A stretch of DNA of 64,000 nt, from contig NZ_CP060204.1 in assembly GCF_014250475.1 (NCBI RefSeq), positions 186,001 to 250,000 of the forward strand. Reading direction: 5' to 3'. The translations under genes were made by a program, and so were the position numbers. Positions 50,368-58,505 of this stretch are shown piece by piece. The notes below the pieces were generated by a model, which saw only the letters and a program-made list of their open reading frames with translations, made no database searches and was not told the origin of the DNA. How positions within the stretch are numbered: the first letter of the stretch is position 1; each line of letters opens with the position of its first letter. The DNA comes from Selenomonas timonae. GTDB taxonomy: Bacteria > Bacillota > Negativicutes > Selenomonadales > Selenomonadaceae.

Positions 50368-50721
50368 ATGCCTGCACAAAAGACAGTTCTCAAACAAAAA
50401 GAAGTACCGCCAACGAAGCCGCTTGCAGGGTGGAAAAAGCTGCTGCTCGCCCTGTTCGGCAGTTATCTCGCGGCAAAGTTCTTCGGCATCCTCCTGCCCA
50501 ATGTCAGCGCCGCGGGGCTGTCCTCTCATGCGGACAAGGACAATCAGGCATTCCCCTCAAACAATACCACAGATGAGTATTCGGATGATACGTGGGACTA
50601 TCCTGCTGAAGACAGATATGAGGACGAATACATCTATGAGAAAGATGAGCCTGTAGACGACCCGCTCTATGACGATTGGGATGATTGGAATGAGGGCTAT
50701 GATGACGATCATTTCAGATGA
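50368..50721 (+). CDS. Small membrane-associated acidic protein, unknown
   Basis: A 117-residue protein: a basic N-terminus, one hydrophobic segment (WKKLLLALFGSYLAAKFFGILL, about residues 22-43; quoted in part as LLLALFGSYLAAKFFGILL) and a very acidic, Asp/Tyr/Trp-rich tail (DDPLYDDWDDWNEGYDDDH). No family recognised. GAGAG precedes the ATG. The gene is framed by two inverted copies of the same 170-bp repeat, at 50012 and 50732, so it could have been moved with them. Confidence 0.55.
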   Translation: MPAQKTVLKQKEVPPTKPLAGWKKLLLALFGSYLAAKFFGILLPNVSAAGLSSHADKDNQAFPSNNTTDEYSDDTWDYPAEDRYEDEYIYEKDEPVDDPLYDDWDDWNEGYDDDHFR

Positions 50722-50731
50722 ATCGGCTTAT

Positions 50732-50901
50732 TTAAGGAAGCACTGATAAATTCAGCGTCGCCATCTTAGCGCATCTTTTTTGCCCGCACTTCGTCGGCAA
50801 ATCCTCCACATAGCCTTTGCTATGCGTCCGGTTTACCTCCTAATTCGGACGAAAAAATCTACGCCAATCTGACGGACTTCATTTTATCAGCGATTCCTTA
50901 A
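50732..50901 (-). repeat. MITE-like structured repeat, copy B (inverted)
   Basis: 170 bp, the reverse complement of copy A at roughly 85-90% identity by eye, bounded by TTAAGGAA and TTCCTTAA. The interior hairpin reads CATAGC-AAAG-GCTATG where copy A has CAGAG-TGATG-CTCTG: both arms changed together and pairing is kept. GTCCG/CGGAC is also kept. Confidence 0.8.
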
Positions 50902-50967
50902 TATGATAGCATAAACCTCGATAATACTATTGGATAGACTTGTATTCCACGGATTGGAGCTGGTGAA

Positions 50968-51708
50968 ATGGGCACAATGCAGATTTCGAGCAAGCCGCCG
51001 TTCCTGCACGGCGAGAATGCGGCGAGCAAAGCACAGAACGGAAAGCCAAGTACAGTGGCGCAGGTGCTGAACCATGCGGTCGAGGTCTATATCAGCGCAA
51101 AGGGGAAGTCCCTGAGCGAGAGCGCCGAGATGGAGGAGGATCTGACGCCTGCCGAGGCGGCGCTTGCGGCGAATGATAAGGAGCTCGCCGACAAAAAGGC
51201 AAAGAAAGCACAGGCGGCGGAAATCGAGCAGCGCATTCAGACAGATACAAGCCTCACGGACGAGGACAAGGCAAAGCTGCAAAAGTGCGCAGATGAGTTG
51301 AAGCGCGCGGGCATGACGGACGAGGACAAGCTGAGCGAGCTGCACGGCAAGGTGGAGAAACTCGACAAGCTTGTGACAGATGATGTTGTCACTGGCGAAG
51401 ACATCCGAGAAATCGAAGGACAGCGCAGTCTGTACCAGTCGCAGATTGGTCGTCTGGAATCCGAGATGAAGGCGAAAGAGCACCACAATATGAAGCTGCG
51501 CGGTCAGGCGATCCAGGAACGGGCTGATCGTGATGCAGAGATCACAAAGGCGCAGGAGAAGGAGCGAGCAGAACTCGAGGCATTGCAGCCAGGTTCTCTG
51601 TCCGCACTCGCCGCGCTGAGGGAATACCAAAAGACCGCCGCTGGAAAGAAGAATGCGGATCGGAGTATGGTCGTCGTTCCAACGAATAAGAATGCGGCGG
51701 ATGCATAG
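50968..51708 (+). CDS. Coiled-coil protein of unknown function
   Basis: A 246-residue soluble, highly charged protein (Lys/Glu/Ala-rich) predicted to be mostly helical, with coiled-coil heptads over about residues 55-200 (AALAANDKELADKKAKKAQ, IGRLESEMKAKEHHNMK). A short N-terminal segment reads VAQVLNHAVEVYISAKGKSLSES. No signal peptide or membrane span. No family recognised; N-terminus and size recall cytoplasmic phage or flagellar accessory proteins, without real support. GGAG lies 8 bases before the ATG. It sits between a mobile repeat and a bidirectional terminator, alone in its transcription unit. Confidence 0.55.
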   Translation: MGTMQISSKPPFLHGENAASKAQNGKPSTVAQVLNHAVEVYISAKGKSLSESAEMEEDLTPAEAALAANDKELADKKAKKAQAAEIEQRIQTDTSLTDEDKAKLQKCADELKRAGMTDEDKLSELHGKVEKLDKLVTDDVVTGEDIREIEGQRSLYQSQIGRLESEMKAKEHHNMKLRGQAIQERADRDAEITKAQEKERAELEALQPGSLSALAALREYQKTAAGKKNADRSMVVVPTNKNAADA

Positions 51709-51721
51709 GAATTTTTGACAT

Positions 51722-51761
51722 GAAAACGAGGTTGTTGCACAAAAGCGACAACCTCGTTTTC
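51722..51761. terminator. Bidirectional terminator
   Basis: GAAAACGAGGTTGT pairs perfectly with ACAACCTCGTTTTC; it serves the coiled-coil gene and the convergent ABC operon. Confidence 0.9.
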
Positions 51762-51769
51762 ATATGTAT

Positions 51770-52534
51770 TCAGATCAGTGCTGCTGGCTCATACTCCTCG
51801 GGGAGGACGCGGCGGAGGAAGCGGCGCGTACGCTCCTCGCGCGGCGCGGTAAAGATCTCGTGCGCGCTTCCCTCCTCGACGATGACGCCGTCCGACATGA
51901 ATATGACGTGCGTCCCGACCTCCTGCGCGAACTTCATCTCATGGGTTACAACGATCATCGTCGTCCCCTCCTCGGCGAGTGTCTTCATGACCTGTAAGAC
52001 CTCGCCCACAAGCTCGGGATCGAGCGCGGATGTCGGCTCATCAAAGAGGATGACATCAGGCTTTGCGGCAATCGCGCGCGCGATGCCGACGCGCTGCTGC
52101 TGACCGCCCGAGAGCTGCGACGGGTAGTAGTCCGCGCGGCTCTCCATGCCGACCTTGCGCAGTGCTTCCATCGCGATCTCATGCGCCTCGCTCTTCGGAA
52201 TCCCGCGCCCGACGGTCAGCCCGAGGGTGATATTTTCGAGTGCGGTCTTATTCGCAAAGAGGTTGTAGTTCTGAAAGACAAATGCCGTCTTCTTCCGCAC
52301 ATCTGCAATCTCGCGATCCGACGCCTCCGCGAGCGATACCTGCATCCCGTGAAAGTCCATCGTCCCGCCGTCGGCGCGCTCGAGGAAATTGAGGCAGCGC
52401 AGGAAGGTGGTTTTGCCCGAGCCGCTGGGACCGAGAATGACGACGACATCCCCCTTCTCGACGCTGAGGCTGACGTCCTTTAGCACCTCGGTTTCTCCGA
52501 AATTCTTACGCACATTCTGAACGTGCAGCAGCAT
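51770..52534 (-). CDS. Polar amino acid ABC transporter, ATPase
   Basis: A 254-residue GlnQ/TcyC-type ATPase: Walker [11 protein letters not shown]-loop [17 protein letters not shown], signature [16 protein letters not shown], Walker [13 protein letters not shown]. It energises the two permeases encoded just upstream. ATG 52532-52534 is 7 bases after AGGAGG and preferred to a GTG two codons earlier. It is last of a four-gene operon in order binding protein, permease, permease, ATPase. Confidence 0.95.
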   Translation of the reverse strand: MLLHVQNVRKNFGETEVLKDVSLSVEKGDVVVILGPSGSGKTTFLRCLNFLERADGGTMDFHGMQVSLAEASDREIADVRKKTAFVFQNYNLFANKTALENITLGLTVGRGIPKSEAHEIAMEALRKVGMESRADYYPSQLSGGQQQRVGIARAIAAKPDVILFDEPTSALDPELVGEVLQVMKTLAEEGTTMIVVTHEMKFAQEVGTHVIFMSDGVIVEEGSAHEIFTAPREERTRRFLRRVLPEEYEPAALI

Positions 52535-52546
52535 ATGCACCCCTCC

Positions 52547-53254
52547 TTAATTCTGACCACGGAATGCCCCAACGCGCCGTTCCGCCGCCGCGAACAGCAG
52601 CTGAACAATGGTGCAGAGCACGAGATAGACGATGAAGACATCGAGATATGCCTCGATGTAGTTGTAGCCATAGGACGCGGCGATCTTGCCGACCGCCATG
52701 ATGTCCTTGACCGTCATGAGGAACGCGAGCGACGTACCCTTGATGAGGTTGACCGTGATGTTCGCAATGCTCGGCAGCGCCACGACGAGCGCCTGCGGGA
52801 GGATGACGTGCAGATAGGTCTGAAACGCCGTCAGCCCGCCCGCGAGTCCCGCCTCAAGCTGTCCCTTCGGAATTGCGAGCAGTGCCGCGCGGAACGCCTC
52901 CGTGAGGAGGGCAATCGTGTTGATGGTAAAGATAAAGACGGCGTAGTAGAATGGATCGACCGCCTCGAATATATTGATGTCCAGCCCCAGATCGCGAACG
53001 ATCTCGTTCACAATGCTCGGCAGGAGACTGTAAAGCAGGAGTATCTGCAAAATGAGCGGCGTTCCGCGCACAAAGGAGACATAGCCGCGCACGAGTCGTC
53101 CGCCCACGCGCGCCCCGCGCACGCGCAGGACAGCGAAGTAGAAGGCGACGGGTGCCGCGAGGAGAAGCGAGAGCGCCGTCAGAGAGAGAGTCACACCCGC
53201 GCCCTGCCAGACGAGCAGGAAGGTTTCCTGCATGAAGTCAAGATCCAGCTCCAA
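52547..53254 (-). CDS. Polar amino acid ABC transporter, permease
   Basis: A 235-residue HisM/TcyM-type permease with about five membrane helices. The cytoplasmic EAA loop reads EAFRAALLAIPKGQLEAGLAGGLTAFQ (core EAGLAGGLTAF). FVRGTPLILQILLLY is typical. TTG start, supported by GGAGGAGGGG with 6-base spacing and by a 17-base overlap with the previous permease gene; the next ATG is seven codons on. Together with its neighbour it forms a heterodimeric channel. Confidence 0.93.
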   Translation of the reverse strand: MELDLDFMQETFLLVWQGAGVTLSLTALSLLLAAPVAFYFAVLRVRGARVGGRLVRGYVSFVRGTPLILQILLLYSLLPSIVNEIVRDLGLDINIFEAVDPFYYAVFIFTINTIALLTEAFRAALLAIPKGQLEAGLAGGLTAFQTYLHVILPQALVVALPSIANITVNLIKGTSLAFLMTVKDIMAVGKIAASYGYNYIEAYLDVFIVYLVLCTIVQLLFAAAERRVGAFRGQN

Positions 53255-53996
53255 CTGCGTCCCCTCCTCCCATTTCCTGCCCCTTCGCTACGGCGGAGAG
53301 GCTCGTCCCTACATCCAGCCGCTTCTCGATCCAGCCAAAGATCTGCTCGAGCACGAGGACGAGCACCCAGTAGATCAGCATGGCGGCGAGATAGACCTCA
53401 ATGCCGTACGCCCCGAAGTTCTGTGCGATGATGAGATTGCCCTTGCCGATGAGGTCGATCAGCCCGATGGTATAGGCGAGCGAGCCCTCCTTCAGCAGGT
53501 TGATGGTCGCATTGCCGAAGTTTGGCAGGGCGACAATCGCCGCCTGAGGCAGCATGACGTGACGGAACGCCTGGAACGGCGTCAGTCCCGCGCTCACCGC
53601 CGCCTCGTACTGTCCGCGCGGCACTGCCTTATATGCCGCACGGAACACCTCCGAGATGTACGCGCCAAAGAGCAGGGTGAACGTGATGATCGCAAAGACG
53701 GCACGGTGCAGCCCGTTCATATCGTAGTCAAATACGGCAAATGCGAGTTTCGGCAGACCGTAGAACACGATGAAGAGCAGGACGATGGACGGCGTGCAGC
53801 GCATGACGTAGACATAGCTGACTGCCGCCCATCGCAGGGGTGCGGTGCCGCTGAGATTCGCCCATGCGAGCGCGCCGCCGAGCAGCGAGCCAAGTGCGAT
53901 GCTGATGAAGCCCACGAGAAGGGTTACATCGAGATATGTGAGGAGCTGCGGCAAAACCTGCCCAATCATCCCTATGTCAAATGCCCGTGTTTCCAT
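53238..53996 (-). CDS. Polar amino acid ABC transporter, permease
   Basis: A 252-residue permease with about five helices. VYVMRCTPSIVLLFIVFYGLP and the EAA loop EVFRAAYKAVPRGQYEAAVSAGLTPFQ (core GQYEAAVSAGLTPF) mark the HisM/GlnP family. The C-terminal tail after the last helix is Gly/Ala-rich and overlaps the next gene. GAGGGGG precedes the ATG. Similar in plan to TcyL/TcyM cystine permeases. Confidence 0.93.
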   Translation of the reverse strand: METRAFDIGMIGQVLPQLLTYLDVTLLVGFISIALGSLLGGALAWANLSGTAPLRWAAVSYVYVMRCTPSIVLLFIVFYGLPKLAFAVFDYDMNGLHRAVFAIITFTLLFGAYISEVFRAAYKAVPRGQYEAAVSAGLTPFQAFRHVMLPQAAIVALPNFGNATINLLKEGSLAYTIGLIDLIGKGNLIIAQNFGAYGIEVYLAAMLIYWVLVLVLEQIFGWIEKRLDVGTSLSAVAKGQEMGGGDAVGAGS

Positions 53997-54014
53997 CCCG
54001 TGTGCCCCCTCTCA

Positions 54015-54875
54015 TTAGTTTAGATATGCAGACAGACTCTCCCCGAAATATTTCTGCTCGAGCTCTGCAATCTTTCCCTCGGCGCGCAGCTCCTCGATCG
54101 CCTTGTCATACTCGTCCGCAAAGGCCTGTTCCTTCTTGTTGAAGATCGGATAGGTCGGAATCCCCTTGTAGCGGATGTAGGTCAGTTTGTCGCTGAATGC
54201 GTGGTAGGGGGCATCCTCCTTCTCGATGTTGTTCTTATAGCTCAGTTCGACCTCGAGGTAGCCGTCATAACGCCCCTCCATGACCCAGCTGTATGCGTCC
54301 GCATTCTGGAAGGACTCGGACGAGGTCAGCTTGATCTCATTGCCGGGGTTCTCCTTGTTGTATGTGTCAATGACCATATAGCGTGCGTCCTGCGGCGCGA
54401 TCGGCACGAGCTTGCCGCTGAACTTCGCAAAGGACGGGAGATCCACAATCTCATTCGCCGTGTCCTTGCGGATCGCAAGACCGATCACGCTTGCACCGAT
54501 ATTGTTCTGCGGGAAGACATACTTCTTCTTGCGCGCGTCCGTAATCCAGATGCCCTTCGTGCCGACCGTGTACTTGCCCGACTCTACGCCGATCAGGAGA
54601 TCGTCATCCGAGGTCGGCACGAATTTGAACTCGTACTGTGGCAGCTTCTTCGCTACTTCCTTCATCACAGCGACCTCGAAGCCGTCCGACTCACCTTGCT
54701 CATTCACATAGTCATAGGGGACATAGTAATTCGTATGCGCGACCGTGATCGTCTTCTTGCCATCTGCGGACTTTGCGCCGTCTGCGCTGTCCTTGCCGCA
54801 GCCCGCGAGCCCTGCGGCAAGTGCCGCTGCGAGGAGGCCCGTGAGTGCCGCCTTGCCGATTTTCTTGAAGTCCAT
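54015..54875 (-). CDS. Amino acid ABC transporter substrate-binding lipoprotein (probably cystine type)
   Basis: A 286-residue lipoprotein (signal then GLAGC) with the family-3 periplasmic binding fold: GESDGFEVAVMKEVAKKLP, GKYTVGTKGIWITDARKKKY, then DEYDKAIEELRAEGKIAELEQKYFGES. Overall plan resembles TcyJ/TcyK cystine-binding proteins, but ligand choice is inference supported by the sulfur enzymes next door. The second of two ATGs is 7 bases after GGAGG. First gene of the importer operon, 16 bases after the methyltransferase gene and probably co-transcribed. Confidence 0.88.
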   Translation of the reverse strand: MDFKKIGKAALTGLLAAALAAGLAGCGKDSADGAKSADGKKTITVAHTNYYVPYDYVNEQGESDGFEVAVMKEVAKKLPQYEFKFVPTSDDDLLIGVESGKYTVGTKGIWITDARKKKYVFPQNNIGASVIGLAIRKDTANEIVDLPSFAKFSGKLVPIAPQDARYMVIDTYNKENPGNEIKLTSSESFQNADAYSWVMEGRYDGYLEVELSYKNNIEKEDAPYHAFSDKLTYIRYKGIPTYPIFNKKEQAFADEYDKAIEELRAEGKIAELEQKYFGESLSAYLN

Positions 54876-54890
54876 CATACTTCCTCCCTG

Positions 54891-55898
54891 TCAGACAGCG
54901 CCTGCTGCGCTGCGTACCCAGTCAAAACGATTCCAGTCAATATCACGCGGAACGGTGCAGTCCGCACCGAGGAGGACGCCTGTGCGCCCTGCCGCCGCAA
55001 GAATGCGCGCCGTCTCCGCCTCAACCTCTGCGCGTGTGCCGCTGTAGAGGATATCCGTTGCAAGGTTGCCGAACCCTCCGAGGAGAGCGTGCGCGGGGAA
55101 GATCTTGCGTCCCTCTTCGAGCGGTACACCCTCGACCACCGCCGCCCAGTTGATTGTCTTTGCATCGTAGTCACGATACCACTCGAGCTCGTTGCGATGC
55201 CCCGCATAGCCGCAGATGTGGAGGATATTGTAGGGGCTTGCCGCATTCGCGACGCGCAGGATCTCCTTCTCGCCCGGCGCGAACACCTCCTCATAGACGG
55301 CGCGGTCTGCGCCCTCGCCGACGAGGTTCTGCAGGCTGAAGTAGATTCCCGTCACGCCCGCCTCGCGGATGATGCGGTCGGCGAGCTTCGCGAGATCGGC
55401 GGAGATGACGTCGAACGCAGCCTTCACCGCCGCCTTGTCTTCGCGCACGAGGCGGGCGAGGAATGCCTCATCCTCGGCGAGTGTGCCCGGCTGCATGAAC
55501 TTGATCGTCGTGCCCGCGCAGAAGAGATTGTAGAATGTCGCGATGTCACTGCCGTAACGCCGTGTAATCTCCTTTGCATAGGCGACCTGCCGTGTAAAGA
55601 AGGGATGATCGTCGGGCAGCGGCTGAACCTTCGCCAGCTCCGCCGCCGTCTTCGCCTTCTGCACGACGGGATTCGGATAGGAGAAGAAACCGTCCGTCAT
55701 AATCTTGACGAAATCCGGCTGTGCCTCCTCGATGAAGCGAAGCTCTCCGTCGAGCACCTTCTTCTCGAGTTCGGGATGCGCGTATGCGTCCGCGTGAATC
55801 TCATCGTCGAGGAAGTGGAACCAGAAGCCCGCAGGCACGCGCTCCACGGGTTTACAATCCATCGCGTTCAATACCAATTCTTTCTTTGAGATTGCCAT
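54891..55898 (-). CDS. Uroporphyrinogen decarboxylase-fold methyltransferase (MtaA/CmuA-like)
   Basis: A 335-residue URO-D family protein. RVPAGFWFHF near the N-terminus and the zinc-ligand pattern of methylcobamide:thiol methyltransferases, His and Cys in LHICGYAGHRNE and a Cys in LLGADCTVP near the C-terminus, point to methyl transfer to a thiol rather than haem synthesis. True HemE residues are not conserved. ATG 55896-55898 has AAGGGG upstream; the longer frame is rejected because it crosses the promoter at 55959-55987. It leads the transcript that continues into the ABC importer, and faces two sulfur PLP enzymes. Confidence 0.8.
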   Translation of the reverse strand: MAISKKELVLNAMDCKPVERVPAGFWFHFLDDEIHADAYAHPELEKKVLDGELRFIEEAQPDFVKIMTDGFFSYPNPVVQKAKTAAELAKVQPLPDDHPFFTRQVAYAKEITRRYGSDIATFYNLFCAGTTIKFMQPGTLAEDEAFLARLVREDKAAVKAAFDVISADLAKLADRIIREAGVTGIYFSLQNLVGEGADRAVYEEVFAPGEKEILRVANAASPYNILHICGYAGHRNELEWYRDYDAKTINWAAVVEGVPLEEGRKIFPAHALLGGFGNLATDILYSGTRAEVEAETARILAAAGRTGVLLGADCTVPRDIDWNRFDWVRSAAGAV

Positions 55899-55958
55899 AT
55901 TATCCCCTTCTTTTTTTACACCTATAGCATATCTTGCATATATGTTTTTCTTGCACAT

Positions 55959-55987
55959 ATCATACAGGTAAATATCTTAGTTGTCAA
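55959..55987 (-). promoter_or_regulatory. Promoter of methyltransferase-ABC operon
   Basis: TTGACA, 17 bases, TATGAT on the minus strand. Confidence 0.65.
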
Positions 55988-56009
55988 GTATGTTTTATAT
56001 ATTTTCTTG

Positions 56010-56038
56010 TTGACACGAAATAGAGGGGCGCTTATAAT
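56010..56038 (+). promoter_or_regulatory. Promoter of the PLP enzyme operon
   Basis: Consensus TTGACA, 17 bases, TATAAT. It leaves a leader of about 75 bases with a small CGAGG-CACA-CCTCG hairpin. Only 22 bases separate it from the divergent -35 box, so one regulator could act on both. Confidence 0.75.
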
Positions 56039-56120
56039 TGATGAAAACGTAGCGCATACACGAGGCACACCTCGCGATGAACGCACCTGCAACAAGAAAG
56101 GGTCTGAAGGAGGACATATG

Positions 56121-57275
56121 ATGAAAGATTTTTCTGCCGAGGTGCATGGCTGTCACCACTATGACGCAACGGGCGCACTCACAACGCCCGTCTATCTGTC
56201 CGCGACGTTCCGCCATCCCGCATTTCGCCGGAGCACGGGCTACGACTACGGACGCATGGCGAACCCGACGCGCAGCGCGCTCGAAGAGGCGATTGCACTC
56301 CTTGAGGGCGGAGGGCGCGCGTGGGCACTCTCTTCGGGCATGGCGGCGATCAACCTCGTCTTTGCCCTATGCAAAGCGGGCGATCACGTGCTCCTGCCCG
56401 AGGATCTCTACGGCGGCACGGTACGTCTTGCAAATGACATCTACCGCCGCTACGGCATCGACTTCGAATATATAGATATGCGCGACACCGCACACATCCG
56501 CGCAAAGATGCGGAGAGAAACGAAGATTGTCTTCGTTGAAACACCGTCGAATCCGATGATGTTCGTCACCGACATTCGCGCAGCAGCAGAGGTCGCACAC
56601 GCATATGGCGCACTGCTCGTCGCGGACAATACATTCCTCTCACCGCATTTCCAAAAGCCGTTGCACCTCGGCGCGGACATCGTTCTCGAGAGCGGCACAA
56701 AGTACCTATGCGGCCACAACGATGTGATCTGCGGCTTCCTCGCTGTAAAGGATGCGGACTCCGATCTTGCAAGGGAAATCGAGCTCCTCGTAAAATCCGA
56801 GGGGCCAAACCTCTCTCCGATGGACTCGTGGCTCATGCTGCGCAGCCTGAAGACGCTCGGCGTGCGCGTCGAGCGTCAAGCGGAGAGTGCGCTCACCATC
56901 GCCCAGTGGCTGCGCACACTGCCCATGGTCACGGATGTCTACTATGTGGGTCTCCCCGATCACCCGCAGCACGCGCTCCATCAGTCCCAGAGCACGGGCT
57001 GCGGCGGTATGATCTCATTCAAAGTGAAAACGCCCGCCATCGCACAAAATGTTCTCGCGCATCTGAGGCTCATCGCATTTGCCGAGAGTCTCGGCGGCGT
57101 CGAGAGCCTCCTCACCTATCCCATCGTGCAGACACACGCGGAGATGCCGAAGGATCTCATTGAGCGCACGGGACTGGACGACCGTCTCCTGCGCCTCTCC
57201 GTGGGGCTTGAGGACGTGGAGGATCTGAAGGAGGATCTCGAACAGGCACTCAAGAAGGCTACTCAGGAAGGATAA
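56121..57275 (+). CDS. Cys/Met metabolism PLP enzyme (cystathionine gamma-synthase/lyase family)
   Basis: A 384-residue fold-type I PLP enzyme. YDYGRMANPTRSALEEAIALLEGG and ALSSGMAAI near the N-terminus, VETPSNPMM, VADNTF and the Schiff-base Lys in ESGTKYLCGHNDVICG are diagnostic. Members include MetB, MetC, methionine gamma-lyase and homocysteine-forming sulfhydrylases; these cannot be separated by eye. The second of two ATGs (56121) is 7 bases after GGAGG; the long N-terminal extension is rejected because it covers the promoter. malY-like gene follows 5 bases later. Confidence 0.9.
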   Translation: MKDFSAEVHGCHHYDATGALTTPVYLSATFRHPAFRRSTGYDYGRMANPTRSALEEAIALLEGGGRAWALSSGMAAINLVFALCKAGDHVLLPEDLYGGTVRLANDIYRRYGIDFEYIDMRDTAHIRAKMRRETKIVFVETPSNPMMFVTDIRAAAEVAHAYGALLVADNTFLSPHFQKPLHLGADIVLESGTKYLCGHNDVICGFLAVKDADSDLAREIELLVKSEGPNLSPMDSWLMLRSLKTLGVRVERQAESALTIAQWLRTLPMVTDVYYVGLPDHPQHALHQSQSTGCGGMISFKVKTPAIAQNVLAHLRLIAFAESLGGVESLLTYPIVQTHAEMPKDLIERTGLDDRLLRLSVGLEDVEDLKEDLEQALKKATQEG

Positions 57276-57280
57276 TAAAT

Positions 57281-58450
57281 ATGCCCATCAACTTTGACGA
57301 AATCATCGACCGCAGGAACACCTCCTGTCTGAAATACGACTTCGCCGCTGAGCGCGGCTACCCTGCAGACATTCTGCCATTCTGGGTCGCGGATATGGAC
57401 TTTCGCACGCCCACCCCTGTGATTGATGCGCTGAAAGCACGCGCAGAGCACGGCATCTTCGGCTATACGCAGGTGAAGGACGACTATGTCATCGTCCTTC
57501 AGAACTGGTTCCGCACGCGCCATGACTGGGCCATCGAGCGCAGCGACCTCATCATCACGCCCGGTGTCGTCTTTGCCATCGCAAACGCCATCCGTGCATT
57601 TACGAAAAAGAGCGATGCTGTACTCATTCAGCAGCCCGTCTACTACCCGTTCGCGAACATGATTCGCCAGAACGAGCGCATCCTTGTCGATAGCCCCCTC
57701 CGCCTCATCGAGGGGCACTACGAGATCGACTTTGAGGACTTCGAGCAAAAGGTCATCGAGCACAGCGTCAAACTCTTCATCCTGTGCAGTCCGCACAACC
57801 CCGTCGGACGTGTCTGGACGCGTGCGGAGCTCGAGCAGCTCGCCGCGATCTGCCTGCGCCACAACGTCATCGTCGTTGCGGACGAGATTCACGAGGAGTT
57901 CGTCCGCCCCGGCTTCCGTCACATCCCGTTCGCCGCGATCTCCGATGAGGCGGCGGCGATCACCGTCACCTGCACCTCGCCAAGCAAGACCTTCAACCTC
58001 GCGGGCCTTCAGATCTCGAACATCTTCATTCGGGACAAGGAGCTGCGCCACCGCTTCAAGGAGGAACTGAGCCGCACGGGCTACGACGAGCCGAACACGC
58101 TCGGGCTTGCGGGCGCAAAGGCAGCGTACGAGTATGGCGCAGCGTGGCTCACGGAGCTCCTCGCCTATCTGGAAGAGAACAATGCACGCACAAGGGCATT
58201 CCTCGCGCAGCACCTCCCGAAGGTGACGCTCATCGAGCCCGAGGGGACGTATCTCCTCTGGCTCGACTTCTCCGCCTATGGGCTTTCGGATGAGGAACTC
58301 AACGCAAAGATCATCCGCGACGCGTATCTCTGGCTCGACGACGGCCCCATCTTCGGTGCGGGCGGCAGCGGCTTTCAGCGCATCAATATCGCCTGTCCAT
58401 GGGCAACCCTCGAACAGGGACTCAAAAATCTCGCCGAGGCATTTGCCTAA
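57281..58450 (+). CDS. patB: MalY/PatB-type cystathionine beta-lyase/aminotransferase
   Basis: A 389-residue PLP enzyme of the MalY/PatB class: NTSCLKYDF and LPFWVADMDF at the N-terminus, CSPHNPVGRVW, VVADEIHEEF and the Schiff-base Lys in SPSKTFNLAGLQ. These proteins cleave C-S bonds of cystathionine, cystine or cysteine conjugates, giving thiol or sulfide, pyruvate and ammonia. It forms an operon with the preceding Cys/Met enzyme, 5 bases apart, and faces a probable cystine importer. Regulation through the shared divergent promoter region is likely. Confidence 0.92.
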   Translation: MPINFDEIIDRRNTSCLKYDFAAERGYPADILPFWVADMDFRTPTPVIDALKARAEHGIFGYTQVKDDYVIVLQNWFRTRHDWAIERSDLIITPGVVFAIANAIRAFTKKSDAVLIQQPVYYPFANMIRQNERILVDSPLRLIEGHYEIDFEDFEQKVIEHSVKLFILCSPHNPVGRVWTRAELEQLAAICLRHNVIVVADEIHEEFVRPGFRHIPFAAISDEAAAITVTCTSPSKTFNLAGLQISNIFIRDKELRHRFKEELSRTGYDEPNTLGLAGAKAAYEYGAAWLTELLAYLEENNARTRAFLAQHLPKVTLIEPEGTYLLWLDFSAYGLSDEELNAKIIRDAYLWLDDGPIFGAGGSGFQRINIACPWATLEQGLKNLAEAFA

Positions 58451-58458
58451 TATCGCAC

Positions 58459-58501
58459 AAAAAATGGGAGACACCGCATCTTCACGGTGTCTCCCATTTT
58501 T
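58459..58501. terminator. Bidirectional terminator
   Basis: AAAAATGGGAGACACCG pairs perfectly with CGGTGTCTCCCATTTTT; it separates convergent patB and the pel operon. Confidence 0.92.
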
Positions 58502-58505
58502 ATGT

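Noticed and set aside
56007-56120. N-terminal extension of the Cys/Met PLP enzyme
   Set aside because: It overlaps a consensus TTGACA/TATAAT promoter; GGAGG sits before the ATGs at 56118-56123.
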